DNA of 64,000 nt from Frankia sp. QA3 (GTDB taxonomy: Bacteria; Actinomycetota; Actinomycetes; Frankiales; Frankiaceae): assembly GCF_000262465.1 (NCBI RefSeq), contig NZ_CM001489.1, forward strand, positions 6,526,839 through 6,590,838, given 5' to 3'. Each line of letters begins with the position of its first letter. Position 1 is the stretch's first letter. The position numbers were made by a program, and so were the translations under genes. Shown here one piece after another: positions 12,275 to 20,238 of this stretch. The notes under the pieces are model-generated. The model ran no database searches. It worked only from the letters and a program-made list of their open reading frames with translations, and was not told the DNA's origin.

Positions 12275-14140
12275 GTGTCGGTCGATAGGCATCCGGGCTG
12301 GACGCCGAACATTCTCCGGCGTTTTCGTGAGGCGCACGGCCTGACGCAGGACGGTCTCGCCGAGCGGCTGCGCGGGCTGCCGGGAAAAAGCGGTTTCACC
12401 CCGCCGGCGGCGACCGCGGAAATGATTCGTCGTCATGAGCTCGGCAAGGTTTTTCCCGGGGTCGCCTATCGGCGTGCCTACTGTCAGTTGTTCGGAGTCA
12501 AGGAGCCCGAGCTGGGGTTCCGGCCACCGCTGCCGGGGGAGTCCGTCGACGGTCGGGACGCCGGCGGGTCCGGGCCGGCGCCGGCGGACGTGGACCTCGG
12601 CGTGGGCGTGGACCTCGACGTGGACCTCGGCGTGGGCGTGGACCTCGGCGTGGACCTCGACGTGGACGTGGCATGGTCGGGCCTCGCGGCCACGGGCGGG
12701 GAGCCGCCCACGGGCGGGGGTCCGCCACCCGGTTCGGGCGCCTGGACCCGGCGCAGCAGCGAGCTGCTTGCCGCCTACCTGGCCGCCGCGGTGCGGGGCG
12801 CGGCGTCCGCGCGACCGGCGTCGGCGGGGTCGACCTCCGCCGCGTCCGTGTCGCCGGCGGCGCCGGGAGGTCGGGTCGCGATGCCCGGCACGTCGATCGG
12901 GGTGCCGGGGGCCCGGGGCGCCGGGGCGGCGCGGGCGCGGCCGGTCCCCGCGCCCGCTTCCGTGCCGGCGACCCGGCCGGCGGAGACGGACGACTGGGAC
13001 GGCGTCCGGTTCGCCCATGAGTGGCTGCTGCTGGAGCCGCCGCAGGTCGCGGAGCTCGCCGCCGGGCGGCATGTCGGCGCGGCCCTGGCGGAGAAAGTGG
13101 AGGGTCGGGTCGGGCAGTTCCGCCGGCTGGACGACTACGTCGGCGGGCGCGACCTCGTCGGCCTGGTCGAACGGGAGCTCATCGGCACGGTCACGATGCT
13201 GCGCGAGGCCGTCTACGACGCCCAGGTCGGCCGCCGGCTGCTGTCGTCGGTGGCCCAGCTCTGCCAGCTCGCCGGGTGGATCGCCGCGGACGCCGGTCGG
13301 CACGGGGCGGCGGTGCGGTTCCTCACCGGCGGGATCAGGGCCGCACACGCCGGCGGCGACACCGTGCTGGCCGCCAACCTGATCTCCACCCAGGCCTACC
13401 AGATGGTCAACCACGCCGACGTCCGGCAGGGGGTGCTGCTCGCGCAGACCGCCTGCGCCGGGGTCGGGCGCTCGGCGTCGGCGACCACCCGGGCGTTGCT
13501 CGCCGACAGACTGGCCTGGGCGCACGCCCGGGCCGGGGAACTGCGGGCCTGCGAGCAGACGCTCGCCGTCGTCGAGCGGCTCTACGACCGCAGCGATCCG
13601 GCCGCCGATCCCGAATGGGTCTACTGGCTGGACACCCGCGAGATCGACGTGATGGCCGGTCGGTGCTGGACCGAGCTGCGCCGTCCCGACCGGGCCGAGG
13701 CTCGGCTGCGGCACGGCCTGGCCGGCTACGATCCGCTGCGCGCCCGCGAGATCTCGCTGTACGAGACGTGGTTCGCCGAGGTCCACCTGCAGCAGGGCGA
13801 CGTCGAGCGGGCCTGCGAGCGGGCCATCCGCGCCGCGCGGCTCGACGCCCGGGTGAACTCCGCGCGCACGGCCGAACGGCTGCGCATGCTGGCCCGCCGG
13901 CTCGGTGGGTACCGCTCCGTGCAGGCGGTCCGCGAGTTCACCGAGGTCTACCGGACGCTGCGAGAGACGGTCCCCGGCGGCGGTCGGCCGCGTCCGGAAC
14001 CGGGGGCGGCGCCGCGGCCCGGGCCGCCCGCCGCGGCCCGTTCCGGCGCGACCGGCTCGGCGGCATCCACCGGTCAGGGGACTCCGGCCGTGGCGAGAGC
14101 GGCGGGCAGCCCGGTTCCGGCCGGCCCGGTGACGGTCTGA
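12275..14140 (+). CDS. XRE-family regulator with a long helical (TPR-like) C-terminal domain
   Basis: GTG 12275 follows GGAACGGAG. Residues about 10-70 form an XRE helix-turn-helix (FREAHGLTQDGLAERL, then MIRRHELGK) that matches the common actinobacterial arrangement of HTH plus a large effector domain. Residues about 105-130 are a DNA-repeat-encoded Val/Asp/Leu/Gly stretch, followed by an Ala/Pro linker. From about residue 245 a helical region begins (HEWLLLEPPQVAELAAG) with TPR-like helices (GWIAADAGRHGAAVRF, WAHARAGELRACEQ, EVHLQQGDVERACERA). The role is probably transcription regulation by a ligand or protein partner; the target is unknown. The tail is Pro/Arg/Ala-rich. Confidence 0.75.
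   Translation: MSVDRHPGWTPNILRRFREAHGLTQDGLAERLRGLPGKSGFTPPAATAEMIRRHELGKVFPGVAYRRAYCQLFGVKEPELGFRPPLPGESVDGRDAGGSGPAPADVDLGVGVDLDVDLGVGVDLGVDLDVDVAWSGLAATGGEPPTGGGPPPGSGAWTRRSSELLAAYLAAAVRGAASARPASAGSTSAASVSPAAPGGRVAMPGTSIGVPGARGAGAARARPVPAPASVPATRPAETDDWDGVRFAHEWLLLEPPQVAELAAGRHVGAALAEKVEGRVGQFRRLDDYVGGRDLVGLVERELIGTVTMLREAVYDAQVGRRLLSSVAQLCQLAGWIAADAGRHGAAVRFLTGGIRAAHAGGDTVLAANLISTQAYQMVNHADVRQGVLLAQTACAGVGRSASATTRALLADRLAWAHARAGELRACEQTLAVVERLYDRSDPAADPEWVYWLDTREIDVMAGRCWTELRRPDRAEARLRHGLAGYDPLRAREISLYETWFAEVHLQQGDVERACERAIRAARLDARVNSARTAERLRMLARRLGGYRSVQAVREFTEVYRTLRETVPGGGRPRPEPGAAPRPGPPAAARSGATGSAASTGQGTPAVARAAGSPVPAGPVTV
12587..12670. repeat. In-frame tandem repeat in the XRE regulator
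   Basis: About 84 bp built from 12-18 bp units of the type GTGGACCTCGGC / GTGGGC / GTGGACCTCGAC. It encodes alternating V-D-L-G/V-D-L-D residues, forming an acidic-hydrophobic low-complexity segment between the HTH and the helical domain. Confidence 0.8.
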
Positions 14141-14280
14141 TCGCAAGGGCGTTCGGTTACGCCGTGTTCGCGGGTGCGATGTTGGGGGGATCGCGCAGTT
14201 GACGACGCGAGGGCTGACGCGTAGCCGCCGGTCGGGCATCAGCGTGGCGAGCGCGGGACCGGGCCACGCATCCGGCCCCG

Positions 14281-14363
14281 ACCCCGGCGATCATGATGTT
14301 CCGTGGAACCGCGCCGCGTGTCCGGGTCCGGCCTGGCCTCGACCCCGGCGGTCATGGTGTTCC
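14281..14363. repeat. Pair of 22-bp direct repeats in an intergenic region
   Basis: ACCCCGGCG-R-TCATG-R-TGTTCC occurs at 14281-14302 and again at 14342-14363 with only two A/G differences, 61 bp apart, and the similarity extends a few bases upstream. The whole gene-free stretch 14141-14516 (between convergent genes) holds nothing else that I recognise. Confidence 0.6.
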
Positions 14364-14516
14364 CTAAATCGGTACTGGCCCAGGCTGGTTCTCGTCCAGG
14401 GCCAATGCCGTTGGGTGGGGGCCGGTCAGCGGGGTTGTGGAGAACCCGGTCCGGACACAGCCAGCCCCGCCATCCCTTGACAGGCCGTTGCGTCCGCCAA
14501 CCGAACGGCATGGAGG

Positions 14517-15392
14517 CTAGACGGGCGGCGACAGGGCTGCGGCCAGCCTGCGCCACTGCGCCAGGGGCGGCGTCCCGCCGGGGGTGATCAGATGGATGCC
14601 GACGTGGTCGGCGCCGGCCTGATGATGCTCTGTCAGGCGGTCGACCACGGTCGCCGGATCGCCCCAGGCCACCAGCCCGTCGACGAGCCGGTCGCTGCCG
14701 CCGGCGGCGAGGTCGTCCGCGGTGAAGCCGATCCGTAGCAGGTTGCGGGTGTAGTTCACCCGCTTGAGGTATACGGCGAGGGCGGCGCGGGCGGCGCGGC
14801 GTGCCGCCGTCGGGTCGGGTTCCAGCAGGACCATCTGGCCGGGGGCCAGCAGCGGGCCGTCGCCGAGGATCTCCCGGGCCCACCGGGTGTGCGCCGGGGT
14901 GACCAGGTACGGCACGGCCCCGGCGGCGCGGTCGCGCGCGAGGCCGAGTAGGCGCGGTCCGAGGGCGGCGAGCGCCCGTTCGGCGGGCGGTACCGGCGGG
15001 ACGGCCGCGTCGAGACGGTCCAGGTAGTCGACGACGGCCTGGTAGGGCCGTTCGTAGCGGCGTCCCGTCCGCGGCTCGACGGACTCCCGATGTCCGGCGC
15101 CGATGCCGAGCAGCAGTCGGTCCGGATGATCGCGGACGATCTCGGCGCGCCGGCGCGCGACGAGCTCGGCCGGCTCGGTCCAGACGTTGACGATGCCGGT
15201 CGCCGCCGTGATCCGCGAGGTCGCGGCGAGGACCTGCGCCGGCAGGTCGAGGTCGCCGCCGGCATTGCCGAACCAGATCGCCCCGAACCCCAGTTCCTCC
15301 AGCCCGACCGCGATCGCCGCCCGCTCGCTCGCCTCGGCCGGCCACTGCGGCTGGACCGTCCAGACGCCGAACCGGCCGGTCCGCACCGTCAT
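14517..15392 (-). CDS. LLM-class F420-dependent oxidoreductase (second copy)
   Basis: ATG at 15390-15392 has GGGAGG 8 bases upstream; longer frames upstream have no family support. The 291-residue luciferase-like protein has FGVWTVQPQW, LGFGAIWFGNAGGDL, TSRITAATGIVNVW, HPDRLLLGIGAGH, LDAAVPPVPPAERALAALGP, and a C-terminal GADHVGIHLI. This pattern fits the actinobacterial TIGR03620-type F420 oxidoreductases. It is convergent with the XRE regulator. To its right lies a decayed region, so it may be the last intact gene on that side of a former island. Confidence 0.82.
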   Translation of the reverse strand: MTVRTGRFGVWTVQPQWPAEASERAAIAVGLEELGFGAIWFGNAGGDLDLPAQVLAATSRITAATGIVNVWTEPAELVARRRAEIVRDHPDRLLLGIGAGHRESVEPRTGRRYERPYQAVVDYLDRLDAAVPPVPPAERALAALGPRLLGLARDRAAGAVPYLVTPAHTRWAREILGDGPLLAPGQMVLLEPDPTAARRAARAALAVYLKRVNYTRNLLRIGFTADDLAAGGSDRLVDGLVAWGDPATVVDRLTEHHQAGADHVGIHLITPGGTPPLAQWRRLAAALSPPV

Positions 15393-15529
15393 CGCTGCGC
15401 CTCCCGGTGCCGTCAGCCCGTCACGCGCGGGCCGTGGCATCCGGTCTACTCTCCGTGACCGCTCGGGGGTGTCTCCGCGCCTCCCGGCGCGCCGGTGTCG
15501 TCCGGGTCGGCACCTTCCTCGGCCGGCCG

Positions 15530-15670
15530 TCAGCGGGCGCTCGCCGCGGCGAGGCGCCGGTACAGGGCCAGGTGGGCGTGGGCGGCGGCGGCCCAGCTGC
15601 AGCCGGCGGCCAGCCCGAACCCCTCCTTCGTCGAAGGGAACGCGGACACCTTCGCCTGCGCGACGGTGGC
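15530..15670 (-). pseudogene. Remnant of a GT4 glycosyltransferase (MSMEG_0565-like) with internal deletion
   Basis: The minus-strand frame reads AQAKVSAFPSTKEGFGLAAG and continues directly into CSWAAAAHAHLALYRRLAAA before a stop. In GT4 enzymes the first motif (FPSxKEGFGLA) is followed by about 60-70 residues containing the donor-binding ALAxGxPVV segment, and only then by a Trp-Ala-xx-HLxxYR C-terminus. Here the two are fused and the protein upstream of the first motif is lost in frame-broken sequence. This is what an old deletion would leave. Family identification comes from motif memory, not a search. Confidence 0.55.
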
Positions 15671-15905
15671 GCGCGGAGATGTCCGGGTTCACGGCCGGTC
15701 CCCCGTGGAACGGGTAGGCCGGGAGCACACCAAGGTGGCGGTGCGCATCGCCCCGGCAAACGCGCTCGCGCGCATCGCGCATCGCGCATCCGACCGTAAT
15801 GCGACACGCCCATCTGTGGAAACGTGAGGGTCGCCGCGGCTCGAACCGGCTTACCGCGGGCCGGGTTGGTCCGCGACCCACTGACCGAGGACGGCGAGCT
15901 GCTTC

Positions 15906-16070
15906 TGCCACGACCCCGTCGGCGCCGCCCGCTCGCGCCGCCGCCTGCTGTCCTGGGCCGCCGACGAACGCGCCCTCATCATCACAGCCCACGGCCCCGC
16001 CGGCCGCGCCTTCGAGGTCGCCCGCCGCGGCCACGCCTTCACGATCCTGCGCTGGGCGGATCTCCCGGCG
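15906..16070 (+). pseudogene. Remnant of a metallo-beta-lactamase-fold hydrolase C-terminus
   Basis: A plus-strand frame reads CHDPVGAARSRRRLLSWAAD, then ERALIITAHGPAGRAFEVAR and RGHAFTILRWADLP. This matches the C-terminal part of MBL-fold hydrolases (HDP-x(n)-SRRxLLxWAAD-x(n)-HxxxxGxF). The frame is closed by a TGA just upstream, and no N-terminal HxHxDH motif lies in reach. It is therefore a truncated fragment in a region with no intact genes. Confidence 0.5.
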
Positions 16071-16391
16071 GCGACCGGCTCGCTCGTCGACCGGCGGGCC
16101 CGTCGACCGGCGGGCCCGGCCTGCCGACGGGCCGGGCTCGCGACCCTGACCATCGCCAAAGAGTTGGTAGCTGCTCGGTGCCTGGACTCCGGCCGCGGCG
16201 TTCACCGCTCGCGGCGACACGGCGGTGTCCACGTCGAGATCCCGGCCGACCTGGTCGTCACCGGCGCCGTCGAAGTGCGGCCTTCTCCCCGGACCGCGGC
16301 ACCGACGCCCTCGTCGATCTGGAGCGGCGACTTATTCCTCTGCGCCCATCATGTCCGGCCAGCCTGTCGGAAATTAGGTCGTGTCGGTACC

Positions 16392-16994
16392 GTGGACCGC
16401 GGGAAGCGGAATATACGCCCATTCTACTCGGTCCGGTCCGACTGGGTCATCGGGAAGTCTGTGCTGGACACGGGAAAACCTTTTGGTGCGCTGCGGCTCG
16501 ACTACGGAGGAACCAAGATTGAGAGCGCATCCGTCGTCCGCGTAACCGTGTGGAACGGAGGGCGTGTGGCTGTCCGCGACACCGACCTGAAGTCTTTTCC
16601 GGTGATTTCGCTCCCCGGGGTTCGGAGAATACTCTCCGCGGAGGTCGCTCGCACGAGTCGACCAGACCTCGGCTTCGCGGTGTCCCCGCGTCCGGCCGAG
16701 GCCGCCGAGCTGGGGTTCCACTTCGACTTTCTTGACCGGCACGACGGCGCGGTGATCGAGGTCCTGGCCGAGGGCAGGCCCGACACGGTGTCCGTCGACG
16801 GCACGATAATCGGCGCTCGTGATGGCTTCCGCAAGGTGGTCGGCAGACCATCGCCATGGAGACAGCCCAGGGCGGTCGCGGGGGTCGTTCCCGTTCTCGG
16901 CACCCTGGCGTTCGCAATGGCCGTATGGGGTTTTCCGCGGAGCGACAGGCGTGCCGACTACTCGACGCCGTACTGGCTCGTCGTGTCGTTCTAG
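16392..16994 (+). CDS. Membrane-anchored protein, apparently interrupted by an amber codon
   Basis: The start is uncertain; GTG 16392 is the first position after which the sequence looks like protein. A beta-rich domain follows (GGTKIESASVVRVTVWNGGR, VISLPGVRRILSAEVART, VSVDGTIIGARDGFRKV) that resembles an actinobacterial family in which this domain precedes transmembrane helices. One helix is present (VVPVLGTLAFAMAVWGF). A second starts at YWLVVSF and is broken by TAG at 16992-16994; the same frame continues with AIVLSLASAVVLYDLWRF after the stop. The segment is also less GC-rich than its surroundings. This could be a pseudogene, a two-helix protein that lost its tail, or a readthrough case. 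Confidence 0.45.
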   Translation: MDRGKRNIRPFYSVRSDWVIGKSVLDTGKPFGALRLDYGGTKIESASVVRVTVWNGGRVAVRDTDLKSFPVISLPGVRRILSAEVARTSRPDLGFAVSPRPAEAAELGFHFDFLDRHDGAVIEVLAEGRPDTVSVDGTIIGARDGFRKVVGRPSPWRQPRAVAGVVPVLGTLAFAMAVWGFPRSDRRADYSTPYWLVVSF

Positions 16995-17330
16995 GCGATT
17001 GTGCTCAGCCTGGCGAGTGCGGTGGTGCTCTACGACCTCTGGAGGTTCCAAGGACCTCCGGCGGGTTCCCGGCGGCCTGTACGTCGCGCGCAGCAAGGTC
17101 GACCGCAGAGAACTGGCCGATGCAGAGAGCCCCCGAGGGCTTCGGCGAGGGAAGCGGATGCGTTCGACTGCGCCCGGGATGGATCGATCATCGGCTCACC
17201 GGATGCCCGACTGGCATCACCACCGGAATGGCCCGTTCGGAGAAGCCTGCATCGGCTCCCCCACCACACTTGTCGCACCCCCCCGACCGCCCTGGCCACA
17301 GAGCGAAGCCCCAGACACCGTGGGGGGTTC

Positions 17331-17347
17331 GGGGGGCTCGGCCCCCC
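17331..17347 (-). terminator. Hairpin downstream of tRNA-Arg
   Basis: GGGGGGC/GCCCCCC, a 7-bp stem with a 3-base loop, lies 67 bp beyond the 3' end of the minus-strand tRNA gene. It is a plausible terminator for the tRNA transcript. Confidence 0.5.
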
Positions 17348-17413
17348 CGGCAGACATGGCGACGGTTCCGCCGAAGTCGCCCCAAAGGGGCAGCAAGCAT
17401 GGAAGATCCCGCG

Positions 17414-17485
17414 TGCCCCCGGCAGGATTCGAACCTGCGCACCCGCCTCCGGAGGGCGGTGCTCTATCCCCTGAGCTACGGGGGC
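17414..17485 (-). tRNA. tRNA-Arg (anticodon CCG)
   Basis: The reverse complement folds into a full cloverleaf of 72 nt. The acceptor stem is GCCCCCG/CGGGGGC with discriminator A; the D-arm is GCTC/GAGC; the anticodon stem is CCGCC/GGCGG with loop CTCCGGA (anticodon CCG, reading CGG); the T-arm is GCAGG-TTCGAAT-CCTGC. CCA is not encoded. It lies 74 bp from the divergent response-regulator gene, with the decayed 15.4-17.4 kb region beyond its 3' end. Confidence 0.97.
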
Positions 17486-17559
17486 TCTGGGTCAACGCGG
17501 CATACGTTACCAGGCGGGAACGCCGGATCGCGCACCCGGGTCGGCCGTAAGCTTCCGGT

Positions 17560-17946
17560 GTGTACCCCGCCGCCCCCCGGGTCCTCGTCGTCGACGACGA
17601 CGCGGTGATTCGTCAGCTCGTGGTCGTCAACCTTGAGTTGGAAGGCTTCGAGGTCCATACCGCCGTCGACGGTGTCGACGCGCTGGAGATGGTGTCTGCC
17701 GTGGCTCCACAGGTGATCACCCTCGACATCATGATGCCGCGGATGAACGGCTGGGACGTGGCCGCCCACCTGCGTGAGGACCCGTCGACCGCCGACATCA
17801 AGCTGATCATGCTCACCGCGCGGGCGCAGGAGGCCGACGTCAAGCGCGGGGCGCGCATCGGGGTGGACTACTACCTGACGAAGCCGTTCGACCCCGACGA
17901 GCTGATCACCGTCGTCCAGAAGCTCGCCGCCGGCCAGCCGGTCTAG
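17560..17946 (+). CDS. Single-domain (CheY-like) response regulator
   Basis: GTG 17560. The 128-residue protein is one receiver domain with no output domain. The acidic pocket is VVDDD (12-14), the phospho-acceptor is D56 in TLDIMMP, the switch Thr is in IMLTARA, and the conserved Lys is in YLTKPFDPDEL. No histidine kinase is adjacent. A stand-alone receiver upstream of argS is a recurrent actinobacterial arrangement as I recall it. Signalling output must be through protein contacts; the partner is unknown. Confidence 0.9.
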   Translation: MYPAAPRVLVVDDDAVIRQLVVVNLELEGFEVHTAVDGVDALEMVSAVAPQVITLDIMMPRMNGWDVAAHLREDPSTADIKLIMLTARAQEADVKRGARIGVDYYLTKPFDPDELITVVQKLAAGQPV

Positions 17947-18439
17947 CCGCCGAAGCCTGCGCGGCCGCTGAGCCGTCTGACCGAGCCCCGCGGTCGCTGG
18001 CGGAGCCGGCGGTCACGGAGACGAGCCGAGAGCTCATCACGGTTTCAGGCACTGAAAACGTCATTACTCCTCGGCATGTCTTCGTGATGATCGGGTGACT
18101 GACTGTCGCTGGGGTCTCGTGGTCGGCCCGGGTAGGCGGGCGGCCGAAGGCACGCCAGGGATGCCGGTCACACAACTCGCGGAGCGCGGGCGGACGGGTG
18201 GGCCTGCAGGCTGCGCCTCGGTGCCGCGGGCCTGCTCGTGCTCGACGGGCCTGTCAGCGCGGGCGGCCCGCGCCGTCGGCGGTCTACCCGCGAGGCGGGT
18301 CCTGCGCGTGGGTTCGCGCGATGAGGGCGCGGACACCCCGCGGCTTTCGCCGGGCTGACCGAGGGGTCTCGCGCGCGGCGGCCTTGAGAGCGGATCGGCG
18401 GGCGGACGTCCTACGGCGTCGCGCCGATAGCATCGCGGC
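17947..18439. other. Gene-free region upstream of argS
   Basis: About 490 bp without a credible gene. It contains a small inverted repeat TTTCAG-GCA-CTGAAA at 18043-18057 in a locally AT-richer patch (18030-18090), which may mark a promoter or operator for argS and the following operon. Confidence 0.3.
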
Positions 18440-20098
18440 ATGACCCCCGCCGATCTCGCTGACGCCATCGTCGCGGCCATAGGCCGCGCGGTCGCCGACG
18501 GCGACCTGGACGTGACTGTGCCGACCACCGTCACGGTGGAGCGACCGAAGACCCCCGGGCATGGCGACTACGCCTCCCCGGTGGCGCTGCAGCTGGCCAA
18601 GTCCGCCCGCCGCAGGCCGCGCGAGGTCGCCGAGGTGCTGGCCGGCCGGCTCGTCACCCAGAGCGGGATCGCCAGCGTCGACATCGCCGGTCCGGGGTTC
18701 CTCAACTTCACCCTCGCCGGGGGGGCCCTCGGCGAGATCGCCCGCACGGTGGTACGGGCCGGCGAGAGCTACGGCCAGGCGGCGAAGCCGCGCGACGTGC
18801 GGGTCAACCTGGAGTTCGTCAGCGCGAATCCGACCGGGCCGGTGACGCTCGCCTCGGCCCGCTGGGCCTCCGTCGGTGACGCGCTGGGCCGCATCCTGAC
18901 CGCGGCCGGCTTCTCGGTGGGCACGGAGTACTACGTCAACGACGCCGGCGTGCAGACCGAGCGGTTCGGCGCGTCCGTGCTGGCCGCGGCCGCCGGGCGG
19001 GAGATCCCGGCGGACGGCTACCACGGGGCGTACGTCGCGGAGATCGCCGCGGCGGTCCTGGCGGCCCGGCCGGACCTGTTGGACCTGCCCGAGGGCGAGG
19101 CGCTCGCGGTGAGCACCGAGCAGGGTCTCGCCCTGATGCTCACCGAGATCCGCTCCACGCTGGAGGGGTTCGGCGTCCACTACGACCGCTGGGCCTCCGA
19201 GCAGGCGCTGCACGCCGCCGGAGCGCTGACCAGGGCGGTCGAGGACCTGCGCGGGCAGGGCCACGTCTACGACGCCGACGGCGCAGTGTGGCTGCGCACC
19301 ACCGACTTCGGCGACGACAAGGACCGCCCCCTGGTCAAGAGCGACGGCCGGCCGACGTACTTCTGCGCCGACGCCGCCTACTACCGCGACAAGCGGGGCC
19401 GCGGCTTCGACCAGCTCGTCTACCTGCTCGGGGCTGATCACCACGGCTACGTCGCCCGGCTGAAGGCGATCGCCGCCTGCTTCGGCGACGACCCGGCGAC
19501 CAGCCTGGACGTCATCATCGGGCAGCTGGTCACGCTGTCGCGCGGCGGCGCCCCGGTGAAGATGTCCAAGCGGGCCGGGACCTTCCTGACCCTGCACGAC
19601 CTCGTCGACGCCGTCGGGGTCGACGCGGCCCGGTACTCGCTGGTCCGCTCCTCGCTCGACTCGGCCCTCGACCTCGACCTGGACCTGGTGACCCGCCAGA
19701 CCAGCGACAACCCGGTGTTCTACGTCCAGTACGCCCACGCGCGGATCAGCTCGCTGCTGCGCAACGCGGAGGCACTCGACCTCGCGGTCGTGCCGGACAC
19801 GGCGGACGTCGCGCTGCTCACCCATCCGCGCGAGGTTGACCTGCTGCGCGGCCTCGGGGAGTTCCCGCGGGTGATCGAGGCGGCGGCCACCCTGCGCGGC
19901 CCCCATCGGATCGCCCGCTACCTGGAGGAGCTCGCCGGGGTCTACCACCGGTTCTACGACGCCTGCCGGGTACTCCCGCAGGGAGACGAGCCGGCGGGCC
20001 AGCTCACCGCTGCCCGGCTGCTGCTGGTCGCCGCGACCCGGGTGGTGCTCGCGAACGGCCTCGGCCTGCTCGGCGTCAGCGCGCCGGAGCGGATGTGA
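18440..20098 (+). CDS. argS: Arginyl-tRNA synthetase
   Basis: ATG 18440. The 552-residue class Ia synthetase has the N-terminal Add-1 domain (about 1-115), the catalytic core starting [12 protein letters not shown] (about 122-134), [34 protein letters not shown], and the C-terminal anticodon-binding helical domain with [10 protein letters not shown]. The KMSK loop is intact ([11 protein letters not shown]374). The HIGH signature is not: where other ArgRS have HIGG or HVGH straight after NPTGP, this one reads VTLAS (135-139). It heads the argS-lysA-hom-thrC-thrB run, and a tRNA-Arg lies 1 kb upstream on the other strand. Confidence 0.95.
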   Translation: MTPADLADAIVAAIGRAVADGDLDVTVPTTVTVERPKTPGHGDYASPVALQLAKSARRRPREVAEVLAGRLVTQSGIASVDIAGPGFLNFTLAGGALGEIARTVVRAGESYGQAAKPRDVRVNLEFVSANPTGPVTLASARWASVGDALGRILTAAGFSVGTEYYVNDAGVQTERFGASVLAAAAGREIPADGYHGAYVAEIAAAVLAARPDLLDLPEGEALAVSTEQGLALMLTEIRSTLEGFGVHYDRWASEQALHAAGALTRAVEDLRGQGHVYDADGAVWLRTTDFGDDKDRPLVKSDGRPTYFCADAAYYRDKRGRGFDQLVYLLGADHHGYVARLKAIAACFGDDPATSLDVIIGQLVTLSRGGAPVKMSKRAGTFLTLHDLVDAVGVDAARYSLVRSSLDSALDLDLDLVTRQTSDNPVFYVQYAHARISSLLRNAEALDLAVVPDTADVALLTHPREVDLLRGLGEFPRVIEAAATLRGPHRIARYLEELAGVYHRFYDACRVLPQGDEPAGQLTAARLLLVAATRVVLANGLGLLGVSAPERM

Positions 20099-20143
20099 CG
20101 GTGGGACGGCATCAGGCAGGCCGCAGCCGGAGGCAGGCCGCGG

Positions 20144-20211
20144 CTTGAGGCAGGCAGTGGCTTGAGGCAGGCAGTGGCTTGAGGCAGGCAGTGGCGTGAG
20201 ACGGGCAGTGG
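20144..20211. repeat. 17-bp tandem repeat between argS and lysA
   Basis: CTTGAGGCAGGCAGTGG is repeated exactly at 20144-20160, 20161-20177 and 20178-20194, with a diverged copy at 20195-20211. More degenerate GAGRCAGGCAG copies flank it on both sides (about 20113-20235). The array ends just before the lysA Shine-Dalgarno region. Confidence 0.9.
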
Positions 20212-20238
20212 AAGTGGAATGAGACAGGCAGAGGCGAG

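Noticed and set aside
15851-15920. Minus-strand peptide GSWQKQLAVLGQWVADQPGP resembling part of a helicase-associated or integrase domain
   Set aside because: Too short, and antisense to the better supported metallo-beta-lactamase remnant region; no second motif nearby.
17342-17352. CCCCCGGCAG shared with the tRNA-Arg 3' end (17415-17424), a possible attachment-site duplicate
   Set aside because: Only about 10 bp in a C-rich hairpin; too short and too low in complexity to call an att site.
17217-17495. Minus-strand ORF whose peptide begins SSGDRAPPSGGGCAGSNPAGG
   Set aside because: It is the conceptual translation of the tRNA-Arg gene and its downstream sequence, a classic false protein.
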